A stretch of 64,000 bases of DNA. Source: CBDFKJ01 sp965248805. GTDB taxonomy: Bacteria > Pseudomonadota > Alphaproteobacteria > UBA6615. The stretch lies in the NCBI GenBank assembly GCA_965248805.1, contig CBDFKJ010000008.1, forward strand, positions 434,001 through 498,000, in the 5' to 3' direction. The notes under the pieces are model-generated. The model had not been told where the DNA came from, ran no database searches, and saw only the letters and a program-made list of their open reading frames with translations. Position 1 is the stretch's first letter, and each line of letters opens with the position of its first letter. The translations under genes were made by a program, and so were the position numbers. This document shows, piece after piece, positions 55,275 to 63,186 of the stretch.

Positions 55275-56374
55275 CGTGCCTATCCGGTTAATTTGTACAC
55301 CCACTACATGTAGGATGCTTCCACTCGCCGGAATATAGCTCGGCGTAGGTTGGAGCCTCGGCCTCTCCTGCGATTCCGAGCAATGAGCGGAAGGCGTTGA
55401 ACGGGTAAAACCGCCTGTTGAAGCGGAACGTGAACTCATTGAGGTAGGCTTGTAGATGCTTTGCGCTCACGCCATGGTGGATGCCACTGAGCCAATTCTT
55501 CAGGTTGCTGAAGACGAGGTGGATGATCGGCATGAACTCTTCGGCCACCTCGGGGTCGCCGCATTCGGCAATGGCGTGGTGATCATAGCCGCGTGTCCGC
55601 AAGCTGCCATAGCCACTCCAATCGTCGGTGACGATCAGCGACCCCGGCATAACGGCGTTCTCGACGAAGCCACATAGCGAATCGGCGCTGCGGTCGGCAG
55701 CGACGGACAGCCGCACGCGCCCGGCGTAGCGGCCATCCTTCCGCTTGTCCTGCGCGGTGCCGGGCTCCCTGTGGCTGACTTCGACGGCAGCAGCCACCAG
55801 CGTCTTGTGGTGAACGCCTCGGCCTTCACCACGCATCCGGCCTCCAACATAGGTTTCGTCCACCTCGACATGCTCTCCTGCCCTGGCACCGATCCGATCC
55901 TGATCGGGCCGCACCATACCCGCGCGGAGCTTATGCAGGATGCCGAAGGCGGTTTCGTACCGCGTCAGCCCAAGCTGCCGCTGAAACTGCACCGCCGACA
56001 TGCCCGGCGTCTGGCTGGCGACCAGATAGGCGGCCCAAAACCACGTGCTCAAAGGCGTGTGGCTGCGCTCCATGACCGTGCCGACGGTCAATCCCGTCTG
56101 GCGGCGGCAAGCGCGACAGGTCAGGACGCCAAGCCGCGTGGCGATGCGGAAAGGTTCACCCACGACGCCGCAGCGCGGGCAGGCGAACCCGTCACCCCAG
56201 CGAGCCCTTTCCAGGTAGGCGGCGCACGCCGCATCGTCGGAGAAAAGTCGCTGAAACTCGGGGAGGGATTGCGGGAAGGGCAGGTCGGTGCGGTCGAGAA
56301 CGTCCATGACCCACTATCCGTTGTACGCACACAACCTATCCCTAGTGTGTGTATGCGTCAAGCGGATAGGCACG
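55275..56374 (-). mobile_element. IS1595-family element, intact, 8-bp target duplication
   Basis: Inverted ends CGTGCCTATCCG on both sides. The 8-bp target copies are GTTCGAAC (55267-55274) and GTTTGAAC (56375-56382), differing by one base; the target is itself a palindrome. 1,100 bp with one complete transposase gene. It sits in the 3' third of enoyl-CoA hydratase and is the source of the chimera at 8487-9029. Confidence 0.92.
55288..56307 (-). CDS. IS1595-family transposase
   Basis: 339 residues, complete. The N-terminal zinc ribbon is CPRCGVVGEPF with CRACRRQTG. The DDE core has EHVEVDETYVGGRMRGEGR, PGSLIVTDDWSGYGSLRTRG and FSNLKNWLSGIHHGVSAKHL, and the C-terminal region is YLNEFTFRFNRRFYPFNAFR. 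With intact ends this copy may be able to transpose. Confidence 0.93.
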   Translation of the reverse strand: MDVLDRTDLPFPQSLPEFQRLFSDDAACAAYLERARWGDGFACPRCGVVGEPFRIATRLGVLTCRACRRQTGLTVGTVMERSHTPLSTWFWAAYLVASQTPGMSAVQFQRQLGLTRYETAFGILHKLRAGMVRPDQDRIGARAGEHVEVDETYVGGRMRGEGRGVHHKTLVAAAVEVSHREPGTAQDKRKDGRYAGRVRLSVAADRSADSLCGFVENAVMPGSLIVTDDWSGYGSLRTRGYDHHAIAECGDPEVAEEFMPIIHLVFSNLKNWLSGIHHGVSAKHLQAYLNEFTFRFNRRFYPFNAFRSLLGIAGEAEAPTYAELYSGEWKHPTCSGCTN

Positions 56375-56487
56375 GTTTGAACAACGCGCCCTCCTGAAGC
56401 GTGGTTTCGAATGCGCGGTTTATCGCCTCCTTCACGAAAAACACGGCGGGCCGGGACATCTTGGCGATCGCCTCGGCCATCTTCTTA

Positions 56488-57435
56488 GAGCGGTTCCGGA
56501 AAGTTTTTGAGTCGTCGGAATCGGTTGTGTTTTATTGTCTGTCACCTGTCCAACTGCTTTGGGGTGCCCGATGTGGAAGCCTGAACACCGCGCGGCCGCC
56601 GACCGTGGCCGGCTTCGCTATCCGAGTGATCTGACCGACGCCGAATGGGCGCTGATCGAGCCGCTGATCCCACCGGCGAAGCACGGTGGGCGTAAGCGGA
56701 CGGTCGATGTCCGCGAAGTCCTGAACGGCATCTTCTACGTGCTGTCGACCGGCTGCCAGTGGACCGCGCTGCCCAAGGACCTGCCGCCGAAGAGCACGGT
56801 GTACGACTACTTCGACCTGTGGGAATGGGACGGCACCCTGGCTCGCATCCATCATGAGCTCTACGTGGCGGTGCGCGAGCGCGCGGGCCGCGAAGCCAGT
56901 CCGAGCGCGGCCATCATCGACAGCCAGAGCGCCAAAGCGGCGCAAAAAGGGGGGCGTCGATCGATCCGCAGGGCTTCGACGCGGGCAAGAAGCTCACCGG
57001 CCGCAAGCGGCACATCCTGGTCGATACGCTCGGCCTGATGCTGGGCCTCGTCGTGCATCCCGGCAACGTGCAGGACCGCGATGGCGCGGCCACACTGCTG
57101 CGCCGGACACGCCGGCTGTTTCCGTTCATCGAGGTGATCTACGCCGACGGCGGCTACCAGGGACCAAAGATGGCTGCCGTGGTGGCGAAGACCGGCGCCT
57201 GGCGGCTGGAGATCGTCAAGCGCAACAGCGTGCCGCGCTTCGAGGTGCTGCCGAAGCGCTGGATCGTCGAGCGCACCTTCGCCTGGATCGTCCGTTGCCG
57301 CCGGCTGGCGCGCGACTTCGAGCGCCACGTCCGTTCTGTCGTCGCTTTCATCCACCTCCCCATGATCCGCATCATGCTGCGACGCTTGACCCGGCCAAGC
57401 CCTTGCTCGTGAATCTCTACTTCCCGGAACGGCTC
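56488..57435 (+). mobile_element. IS5-family (IS1031/IS427-like) element
   Basis: Inverted ends GAGCGGTTCCGGAAAGT (from 56488) and, from the right, GAGCCGTTCCGGGAAGT. Flanking trinucleotides are TTA (56485-56487) and TAA (57436-57438), one mutated copy of a TNA duplication. 948 bp with one two-frame transposase. It splits enoyl-CoA hydratase after codon 190. Confidence 0.88.
56571..57412 (+). CDS. IS5-family transposase expressed by -1 frameshift
   Basis: OrfA begins MWKPEHRAAADRGRLRYPSD LTDAEWALIEPLIPP and carries the first Asp in SAAIIDSQSAKAAQKGG. At CAAAAAGGGGGGCG (56943-56956) a -1 slip changes to GASIDPQGFDAGKKLTGRKR, exactly the family sequence, and continues HILVDTLGLMLGLVVHPGNV, IEVIYADGGYQGPKMAA (second Asp) and RWIVERTFAWIVRCRRLARD (Glu). 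Such A/G slippery runs are known programmed sites in this group. Apart from the slip the reading is continuous, so the element may be active. Confidence 0.85.
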
Positions 57436-58094
57436 TAAGCCTCGTCGACCACGTCCGACGACGGCACAACGCGGCCGACCAGTCCGGCGCGTTCCGCCTC
57501 GGCGGCGTCCAACATCCGCCCGGTCAGGCACATCTCCACCGCCTTGGCCTTGCCGACGGAGCGCGGCAGCCGCTGCGTGCCGCCCATGCCCGGCATCATG
57601 CCAAGCGTAATTTCAGGCAGGCCGAACTTCGCATCTTCGCCGGCGATGACGATGTCGCACATCAAAGCCAACTCGCAGCCGCCACCGAGCGCGTATCCGG
57701 CCACGGCGGCGATTATGGGCTTTCGACAGTCGACCAATCTTTGCCAGTTACGGCCGCCGAAATCTTCGAAGTACGCATCGAGAAACTCCTTCGACAGCAT
57801 TTCCTTGATGTCCGCGCCGGCGGCGAAGGCGCGGTCGGTTCCGGTGATGACGATACAACCAATTTCGTCATCCTGTTCGAACGTGTCGACCGCGTCACAG
57901 ATTTCGGCGATGAGCGAAGAGCTGAGTGCGTTCATCGCGCTCGGTCGGTCCATGCGTACCAGACCAACTCGGCCGTGAGTCTCGACGGCGACGTTTTCAT
58001 AACTCACTGGGCCGCCTCCTGATTGCGCCGGCTTGCGCCGTACGCGCGCGGCGCCGTGCGCTGCACTGATGCATGCGGCAATGGCGCGGCGCGC

Positions 58095-58499
58095 TCACTC
58101 GGGCGTCACCATGACACGCACGCGCAGCACATCGCGATCGCCGACGACGTTGAGTTCCAGGCGCTCGTTGTCGCGATGCCAAGTCCCCTTCTCGGGCTCC
58201 GCCGTTGCCCGGATCCAACCAAGTTCGGGAAGCGCCTTGTCGTAGAACGCCTCGACGGCGGAGACCGACACGGCGCCTTCGGCGAAGGCCTCGACGATGC
58301 GCCCTCCAGGCTTGTCGAACGCCATGCCGGCGCCAGCGACTTCGTTCAGGCCTCGCATAAGCGGCAAGTCATCGATTTGGCTGAAATAGCCGGGCTCGGC
58401 GGCAATCGCCGATGTGCCGGGGCCTGTTGACGCCAAACCCAGCAGAATTGCCGCCACGTAGAAGGACAGACGATGTGCGCGCTTCATGCGTGCGCTCAT
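58095..58499 (-). CDS. Small secreted hypothetical protein
   Basis: 134 residues with a signal peptide (RLSFYVAAILLGLASTGPGT SAIAAEPG). The mature part reads FSQIDDLPLMRGLNEVAGAG, VEAFYDKALPELGWIRA and ERLELNVVGDRDVLRVRVMV, a small alpha/beta domain. It starts 4 bp after the mutM stop, so the two are co-transcribed. The start may be ATG 58499 or 58487. Homologues occur beside mutM or enoyl-CoA hydratase in relatives; function unknown. Confidence 0.75.
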   Translation of the reverse strand: MSARMKRAHRLSFYVAAILLGLASTGPGTSAIAAEPGYFSQIDDLPLMRGLNEVAGAGMAFDKPGGRIVEAFAEGAVSVSAVEAFYDKALPELGWIRATAEPEKGTWHRDNERLELNVVGDRDVLRVRVMVTPE

Positions 58500-58502
58500 A
58501 CC

Positions 58503-59336
58503 TCATCGTTGATGTCGTGCACAATAGAATGTCGAACGGCCAGCCTGAACGATGCGGTGTATCTGGCACCCGTCGGCGGGGCAGCGCGGGCACGCCTGGC
58601 CGGCGCGATCGTAGACGGCGAACCGGGCTTGAAAGTAACCGAGTTCGCCATTGGTGTGACGATAGTCGCGCAGTGACGAGCCGCCCGCGGCGATGGCGTC
58701 GTCGAGGACGCCGCGCACCGCGCGAAAAAGCCTCGCCGCGCGCTTCCCGGCGACAGTGCCGGCACCGCGGCGCGGCGAAATATCCGCCCAATATAACGCC
58801 TCGCAGGCGTATATATTGCCGAGACCGGCGACGACCCGCTGGTCCATCAAGGCGGCCTTGATGGAGGTGCGCTTTCCCGCCAGTCGCCGCGCCAGTTCGG
58901 TAGCGCTGAAGTCCTCGCCGAGCGGCTCCGGCCCCAGTTGGCGCAGTAGTCGGTGCCCGTCCAACGCCTCCGGCTCGACCAGATCCATTGACCCGAACCG
59001 TCGCGCGTCGTTGAAGCGGAGTTGCGTTCCTGAGCACGTCGTCACTACTACATGGTCGTGCGCGTGCAGCGGCGGCCGCCGGTCCGGATAGATCTGCATC
59101 CGACCGCTCATGCCAAGATGGGCGAGCCAGATCAGAGCGTTGTCCAGGTCGATCAGCAGGTACTTGCCGCGCCGCCGAATGCCGGTCACGCGGCGGCCCT
59201 GCAGCTGCGTTGCGAACCCACTCGGCAACGGAAACCGCAACATACTGCGCCGCACCAGAACCTCGGCCAGTTGCTGATCCAACAACGCCGGCAACAGACC
59301 GCGGCGTACGGTTTCGACTTCCGGCAATTCGGGCAT
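58503..59336 (-). CDS. mutM: Formamidopyrimidine-DNA glycosylase
   Basis: 277 residues. The catalytic N-terminus PELPEVETVRRGLLPALLD (Pro1, Glu2), the conserved Lys in RGKYLLIDLDN, the H2TH region GLGNIYACEALYWADISPRR, and a C-terminal zinc finger. It removes 8-oxoguanine. The finger reads CPRC, then FYCARHQR, so the fourth ligand is apparently His instead of the usual Cys (C..CQ). The start at 59336 gives the required MPELPE end. Confidence 0.94.
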   Translation of the reverse strand: MPELPEVETVRRGLLPALLDQQLAEVLVRRSMLRFPLPSGFATQLQGRRVTGIRRRGKYLLIDLDNALIWLAHLGMSGRMQIYPDRRPPLHAHDHVVVTTCSGTQLRFNDARRFGSMDLVEPEALDGHRLLRQLGPEPLGEDFSATELARRLAGKRTSIKAALMDQRVVAGLGNIYACEALYWADISPRRGAGTVAGKRAARLFRAVRGVLDDAIAAGGSSLRDYRHTNGELGYFQARFAVYDRAGQACPRCPADGCQIHRIVQAGRSTFYCARHQR

Positions 59337-59421
59337 GGCGCGAGCGTAGCAAATTCTGATGACGCGCAGTAGTGGCGCGAGGTTCGTTTCCCGCCGGCGG
59401 GACTTATCGTAATCTGGCGCC

Positions 59422-60153
59422 ATGGTAGCAAGGCGACAGACGCAGGAGCCCGGCACCGGCGGCGTTGGCACTGCCGACGCGCAATTCGTGCGCCGGGTGT
59501 TCGCTTCGGTCGCACGGCGCTACGACGTGATGAACGACGTGATGTCGTTTGGTGCGCACCGGGCGTGGAAGTCGGTGCTGGTCGATGCGCTCGCAGCGCG
59601 GCCCGGCGGCCGCTATGTCGATGTCGCCGGCGGCACGGGCGACGTCGCGGCGCGCATCGCGCGTACCGGTGCCGATGTGACGTTGTGCGATATCAACGCG
59701 GCGATGATCACTGCCGGGCGCCGCCGCCACGCTCGCCAGAATGCGATCGTTTGGGTGCAAGGCGACGCCACGTCCCTGCCGTTTGGTGATCGCACATTCG
59801 ACGGCTACACGATTGCCTTCGGACTACGCAATGTCGCCGATATCGAAGCGGCCCTGGCGCAAGCCCGAAGGGTGCTCAGGCCCGGTGGCAGATTCCTGTG
59901 CCTGGAGTTCAGCCGGGTGGTGCTGCCCCTGTTGCGCCAAGCCTACGACACCTATTCCGATGTGCTCATTCCGCGAATGGGCGCCGTCGTCGCCGGCGAC
60001 CGCGCTGCCTATCAATACTTGATCGACAGTATTCGTCGGTTTCCAGAGCAGGACCACCTGGCGAGCCTGGTCGCGCAGGCGGGCCTACAGCGCGTACGCG
60101 TGCGCAATTTGGCCGGCGGCATCGTTGCGTTGCATTCGGCGTGGCGGCTGTAA
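59422..60153 (+). CDS. ubiE: Demethylmenaquinone/ubiquinone C-methyltransferase UbiE
   Basis: 243 residues. FASVARRYDVMNDVMSFGAH is the family start; the SAM site is YVDVAGGTGDVAARIA; NAIVWVQGDATSLPFGDRTF, GYTIAFGLRNVADIEAAL and RVLRPGGRFLCLEFSRV complete the signatures. It methylates the ubiquinone precursor ring. Divergent from mutM with 85 bp between. Confidence 0.95.
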   Translation: MVARRQTQEPGTGGVGTADAQFVRRVFASVARRYDVMNDVMSFGAHRAWKSVLVDALAARPGGRYVDVAGGTGDVAARIARTGADVTLCDINAAMITAGRRRHARQNAIVWVQGDATSLPFGDRTFDGYTIAFGLRNVADIEAALAQARRVLRPGGRFLCLEFSRVVLPLLRQAYDTYSDVLIPRMGAVVAGDRAAYQYLIDSIRRFPEQDHLASLVAQAGLQRVRVRNLAGGIVALHSAWRL

Positions 60154-60234
60154 TCGTCGGGCCCTCCTTGCGCGGCTCGCGCCCACTCCTTACCTTATTT
60201 ACAGCTTTGTCGCGTAGTTTCGGACTGCAGCAAT

Positions 60235-61467
60235 TTGATGGGCATGCACGACGTGAGCGGACGCCAAATCCTCCTGATCATCTCCGGTGGCATTGCCGCC
60301 TATAAGAGCCTTGACCTGATCCGCCGTCTGCGCGAACGCGGCGCGCGGGTGCGTGCGATTTTGACTGCCGGTGGCGCTCAGTTCGTCACGCCGCTGTCGG
60401 TCGCCGCGCTATGCGAGGACAAGGTCTACACCGAATTGTTTTCGCTCACCGACGAGGCGGAGATGGGCCACATCCGCCTGGCTTGTGACGCCGACGCGGT
60501 GGTGGTTGCGCCCGCTTCAGCCGATCTGCTGGCGCGCATGGCGTCGGGTTTGGCCGACGATTTGGCGGCCACGGTTCTGTTGGCGAGCGACCGGCCGCTG
60601 CTGCTGGCGGCGGCGATGAACGTGCGCATGTGGCACCACCCGGCGACCCAAGCCAATCTGGCGACGCTGCAGGCGCGCGGGGCGCTCCTGGTCGGACCCG
60701 GCGAGGGCGCGATGGCGTGTGGCGAACATGGCCTCGGACGTATGGCCGAGCCGGCCGAAATCGTCGACGCCATTACCGAGCTCTTCACCGGCAACGACGG
60801 CCGGGTGCTCGCGGGGCTGCGCGCACTGGTCACCAGCGGTCCGACCCACGAGCCGATCGACGGCGTGCGTTACATCGCCAACCGCTCCTCGGGAAAGCAG
60901 GGCCATGCCATCGCCCGCGCGCTTGCAGTCCACGGCGCCGCCACGACGCTGGTCAGCGGACCGACCGCGCTGCCGGATCCGCCGGGTGTCGATACGGTCC
61001 GCGTCGAAACGGCGGCGCAGATGTACGAAGCCTGCCAGGCCTCGCTGCCGGTCGACGTCGCCGTTTGTGCCGCCGCCGTTGCCGACTGGCGCACCACGCA
61101 GGTAAGCGCACAGAAGATCAAGAAGAACGGCGGGGCGCCGCCGGCACTGCGATTGGAAGAGACCCCAGATGTCCTGCGCGCCCTGTCGGCGGCCGGGAAC
61201 CGGCGGCCGCGACTGGTCGTCGGGTTTGCGGCCGAAACCGGCGACGCCATCGTCAAGGCGCAGGCCAAGCGCGCCGCCAAAGGCTGCGACTGGATCGTCG
61301 CCAACGATGTTTCGATCGGAACCGAAACTTTCGGCGGCGACACTAACGAGGTGCATGTCATCGCCGCCGGCGGCGTCGACAGTTGGCCGCGTATGACCAA
61401 GGCCGATGTCGCCGAACGGCTCGCTGGCCGCATCGCCGACGCCTTGACGGCGGAGCGACGATCATGA
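60235..61467 (+). CDS. coaBC: Bifunctional coenzyme A biosynthesis protein CoaBC
   Basis: 410 residues. The CoaC decarboxylase half (flavoprotein) has ILLIISGGIAAYKSLDLIRR, the active-site His in AEMGHIRLACDADAVVVAP, PLLLAAAMNVRMWHHPATQA and AMACGEHGLGRMAEP. The CoaB ligase half has ALVTSGPTHEPIDGVRYIAN, RSSGKQGHAIARAL and the Lys motif AQKIKKNGGAPP. It converts phosphopantothenate to phosphopantetheine. The stop overlaps dut (ATGA 61464-61467). A start at 60241 is possible. Confidence 0.96.
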   Translation: MMGMHDVSGRQILLIISGGIAAYKSLDLIRRLRERGARVRAILTAGGAQFVTPLSVAALCEDKVYTELFSLTDEAEMGHIRLACDADAVVVAPASADLLARMASGLADDLAATVLLASDRPLLLAAAMNVRMWHHPATQANLATLQARGALLVGPGEGAMACGEHGLGRMAEPAEIVDAITELFTGNDGRVLAGLRALVTSGPTHEPIDGVRYIANRSSGKQGHAIARALAVHGAATTLVSGPTALPDPPGVDTVRVETAAQMYEACQASLPVDVAVCAAAVADWRTTQVSAQKIKKNGGAPPALRLEETPDVLRALSAAGNRRPRLVVGFAAETGDAIVKAQAKRAAKGCDWIVANDVSIGTETFGGDTNEVHVIAAGGVDSWPRMTKADVAERLAGRIADALTAERRS

Positions 61468-61946
61468 ACGCGCTTGATGTTCCGGTAACGCGTCTGGTGC
61501 ACGGCGCGGACCTGCCGCTGCCGGCGTACGCGTCGGCGCACGCCGCCGGCATGGATCTGGTCGCGGCGGTCGACGAGGATGTGACGCTGGTGCCGGGTGC
61601 GCGGGCGATGGTGCCGACCGGTCTTGCAATCGCCTTGCCGGAGGGATTCGAGGCCCAGGTGCGGCCACGCTCGGGCCTGGCCTGGAAGCATGGTGTTACG
61701 CTGCTCAACAGCCCCGGCACAATCGACGCCGACTATCGCGGCGAGATTCGGGTCATACTGGTCAATCTGGGCGAGGACCCTTTCACGGTGCACCGCGGCA
61801 TGCGCATCGCGCAGATGCTGGTGGCGCCGGTGGTCAAGATCGCCTGGCGCGCGGTCGCGACGCTGCCGGAGAGTGTACGCGGTGTCGGCGGTTTCGGCTC
61901 GACGGGCGTGGGCGGCCGTGGCGGTTCGGAAACGACCACGGCCTAG
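61464..61946 (+). CDS. dut: dUTP diphosphatase
   Basis: 160 residues, trimeric dUTPase. Motifs: AGMDLVAAVDEDVTLVPGA (1), RPRSGLAWKHGVTLLN (2), GTIDADYRGEIRVILVNLG (3), RGMRIAQMLVAPV (4) and the C-terminal lid RGVGGFGSTGVGG (5). It hydrolyses dUTP to dUMP. Start fixed by ATGA overlap with coaBC. Confidence 0.97.
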   Translation: MNALDVPVTRLVHGADLPLPAYASAHAAGMDLVAAVDEDVTLVPGARAMVPTGLAIALPEGFEAQVRPRSGLAWKHGVTLLNSPGTIDADYRGEIRVILVNLGEDPFTVHRGMRIAQMLVAPVVKIAWRAVATLPESVRGVGGFGSTGVGGRGGSETTTA

Positions 61947-61948
61947 TC

Positions 61949-62410
61949 ATGATCAAGCTATCGAAGAAGACCCTGTTCGCCATTGAGGCCGTGCTCGACA
62001 TCGCCTATCACGCCGATGCGCGGCCGGTCTCCAGCCAGGACATCACTGGGCGCCAGAACATCCCCCGTCGCTATCTGGAGCAGGTGCTGCAGCAACTGGT
62101 GCATGCCGGGATCCTGGCGGGCGTGCGCGGCCCGCGCGGCGGCTACCGCCTGGCCCGCGAACGCCGGCGTATCACCGTCGGCGAGATCATGCGCACCATC
62201 CGCGAAACAGAGCGCTCTGCCGATCCGGTCACCGATCCCTGCGGCTCGCCATTGGGCCACGCCGTGGTGCGGCCGCTGTGGCAGGAGATCCAGGGTGACG
62301 TCGTCGCCCGTCTGGACCGAATCTCGATCGATGATCTATGCCATCGCGCCCACCATTGCGGCATCGACGACTGTTGCGAACCGCCGGTGAAACTGTCGCG
62401 GAAGGCGTGA
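61949..62410 (+). CDS. Rrf2-family transcriptional regulator
   Basis: 153 residues. The winged helix reads SKKTLFAIEAVLDIAYHADA, PRRYLEQVLQQLVHAGILAG and VRGPRGGYRLARERRRITVG. The C-terminal half has cysteines (DPCGSP, LCHRAHHCGIDDCCEP), more than the three that bind the cluster in IscR, so metal or redox sensing is plausible. It follows dut by 2 bp. The adjacent ThiF/MoeB gene suggests a link with sulfur metabolism, as seen for CymR-type members; that is inference. Confidence 0.85.
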   Translation: MIKLSKKTLFAIEAVLDIAYHADARPVSSQDITGRQNIPRRYLEQVLQQLVHAGILAGVRGPRGGYRLARERRRITVGEIMRTIRETERSADPVTDPCGSPLGHAVVRPLWQEIQGDVVARLDRISIDDLCHRAHHCGIDDCCEPPVKLSRKA

Positions 62411-62417
62411 GCCCACC

Positions 62418-63185
62418 GTGGAACTGACCGATACCCAATTCGAGCGCTACGCGCGCCACCTAATCCTCGACGAAGTCGGCGAAGACGGGCAGGAGCGCCT
62501 GCTCGCTTCCAAGGTGCTGCTCATCGGCGCCGGCGGGTTGGGCGCGCCGATGATCCTGTATCTGGCCGCGGCCGGTGTTGGCGCGATTGGCGTGGTCGAC
62601 GACGATGTCGTCGATCTGACCAATCTGCAGCGCCAAGTGGTGCACGCAACGGAGCGCGTCGGCGAGCCCAAGGTGACGAGCGCGGCCGCTTCCGTCGCCG
62701 CGCTCAATCCCGACGTCCGCGTCATTGCCCACAACACGCGTCTGGACGCCACCAACGCCGCCGAGCTGATCGCCGATTACGATCTGGTGGCCGACGGCTC
62801 CGACAACTTCGCCACCCGCTATCAGCTCAACGACGCCTGTTACCGTGCCGACAAGCCTCTGGTCGCCGCCGCGTTGCTGCGCTTCGAGGGCCAGTTGTTC
62901 ACCTTCAAGCGCACCGAGCCGAAGACGCCGTGCTATCGCTGCGTGTTCCGCGAGCCGCCGAGCGAGGACCTGGTGCCGCGCTGCGAGCAGGCCGGCATAT
63001 TGGGTGCGCTGGCCGGCGTCATGGGCTCGCTGCAGGCGACCGAAATACTGAAGGAGCTCCTGGATCTTGGTGACACCCTGGCGGGGCAGATGCTGATCTA
63101 TGACGCGCTGTCGGTGACTTTTCGCAAGATCAAGCTGGCCCACGACCCCGACTGCCCGCTATGCGGGTCGCAAACCGGACAATAG
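62418..63185 (+). CDS. HesA/MoeB/ThiF-family adenylyltransferase
   Basis: 255 residues. ATP loop VLLIGAGGLGAPMILYLAAA, DLTNLQRQVVHATERVGEPK, DLVADGSDNFATRYQLNDAC, the candidate catalytic Cys in VPRCEQAGILGALAGVMGSL, and zinc pairs CYRC and CPLC. It activates the C-terminus of a ubiquitin-like sulfur carrier (MoaD or ThiS) by adenylation. Without the partner gene nearby, MoeB and ThiF roles cannot be separated. Confidence 0.9.
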   Translation: MELTDTQFERYARHLILDEVGEDGQERLLASKVLLIGAGGLGAPMILYLAAAGVGAIGVVDDDVVDLTNLQRQVVHATERVGEPKVTSAAASVAALNPDVRVIAHNTRLDATNAAELIADYDLVADGSDNFATRYQLNDACYRADKPLVAAALLRFEGQLFTFKRTEPKTPCYRCVFREPPSEDLVPRCEQAGILGALAGVMGSLQATEILKELLDLGDTLAGQMLIYDALSVTFRKIKLAHDPDCPLCGSQTGQ

Positions 63186-63186
63186 G

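Larger units (their letters stand above)
55172..58007 (-). pseudogene. Enoyl-CoA hydratase interrupted by two insertion sequences
   Basis: Crotonase-fold enzyme of fatty-acid beta-oxidation. The first part (to 57439) has MSYENVAVETHGRVGLVRMD, AFAAGADIKEML (oxyanion hole), AGYALGGGCELALMCDI and GMMPGMGGTQRLPR with the catalytic Glu region. After an IS5-type element comes KKMAEAIAKMSRPAVFFVKE and RAFETTLQEGALF, and after an IS1595, ERRAFQSLFATEDRREGMAA FNEKREPRFNNR. Removing both elements and one copy of each target duplication leaves 777 bp, exactly 258 codons plus stop. No long functional product is possible now. Gene order beside rpsT is conserved. Confidence 0.93.

Noticed and set aside
56571..57412. 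IS5-type transposase called a pseudogene because of its frame change
   Set aside because: The change sits on a slippery A/G run and a -1 slip gives the exact family sequence, so it is read as programmed frameshifting.
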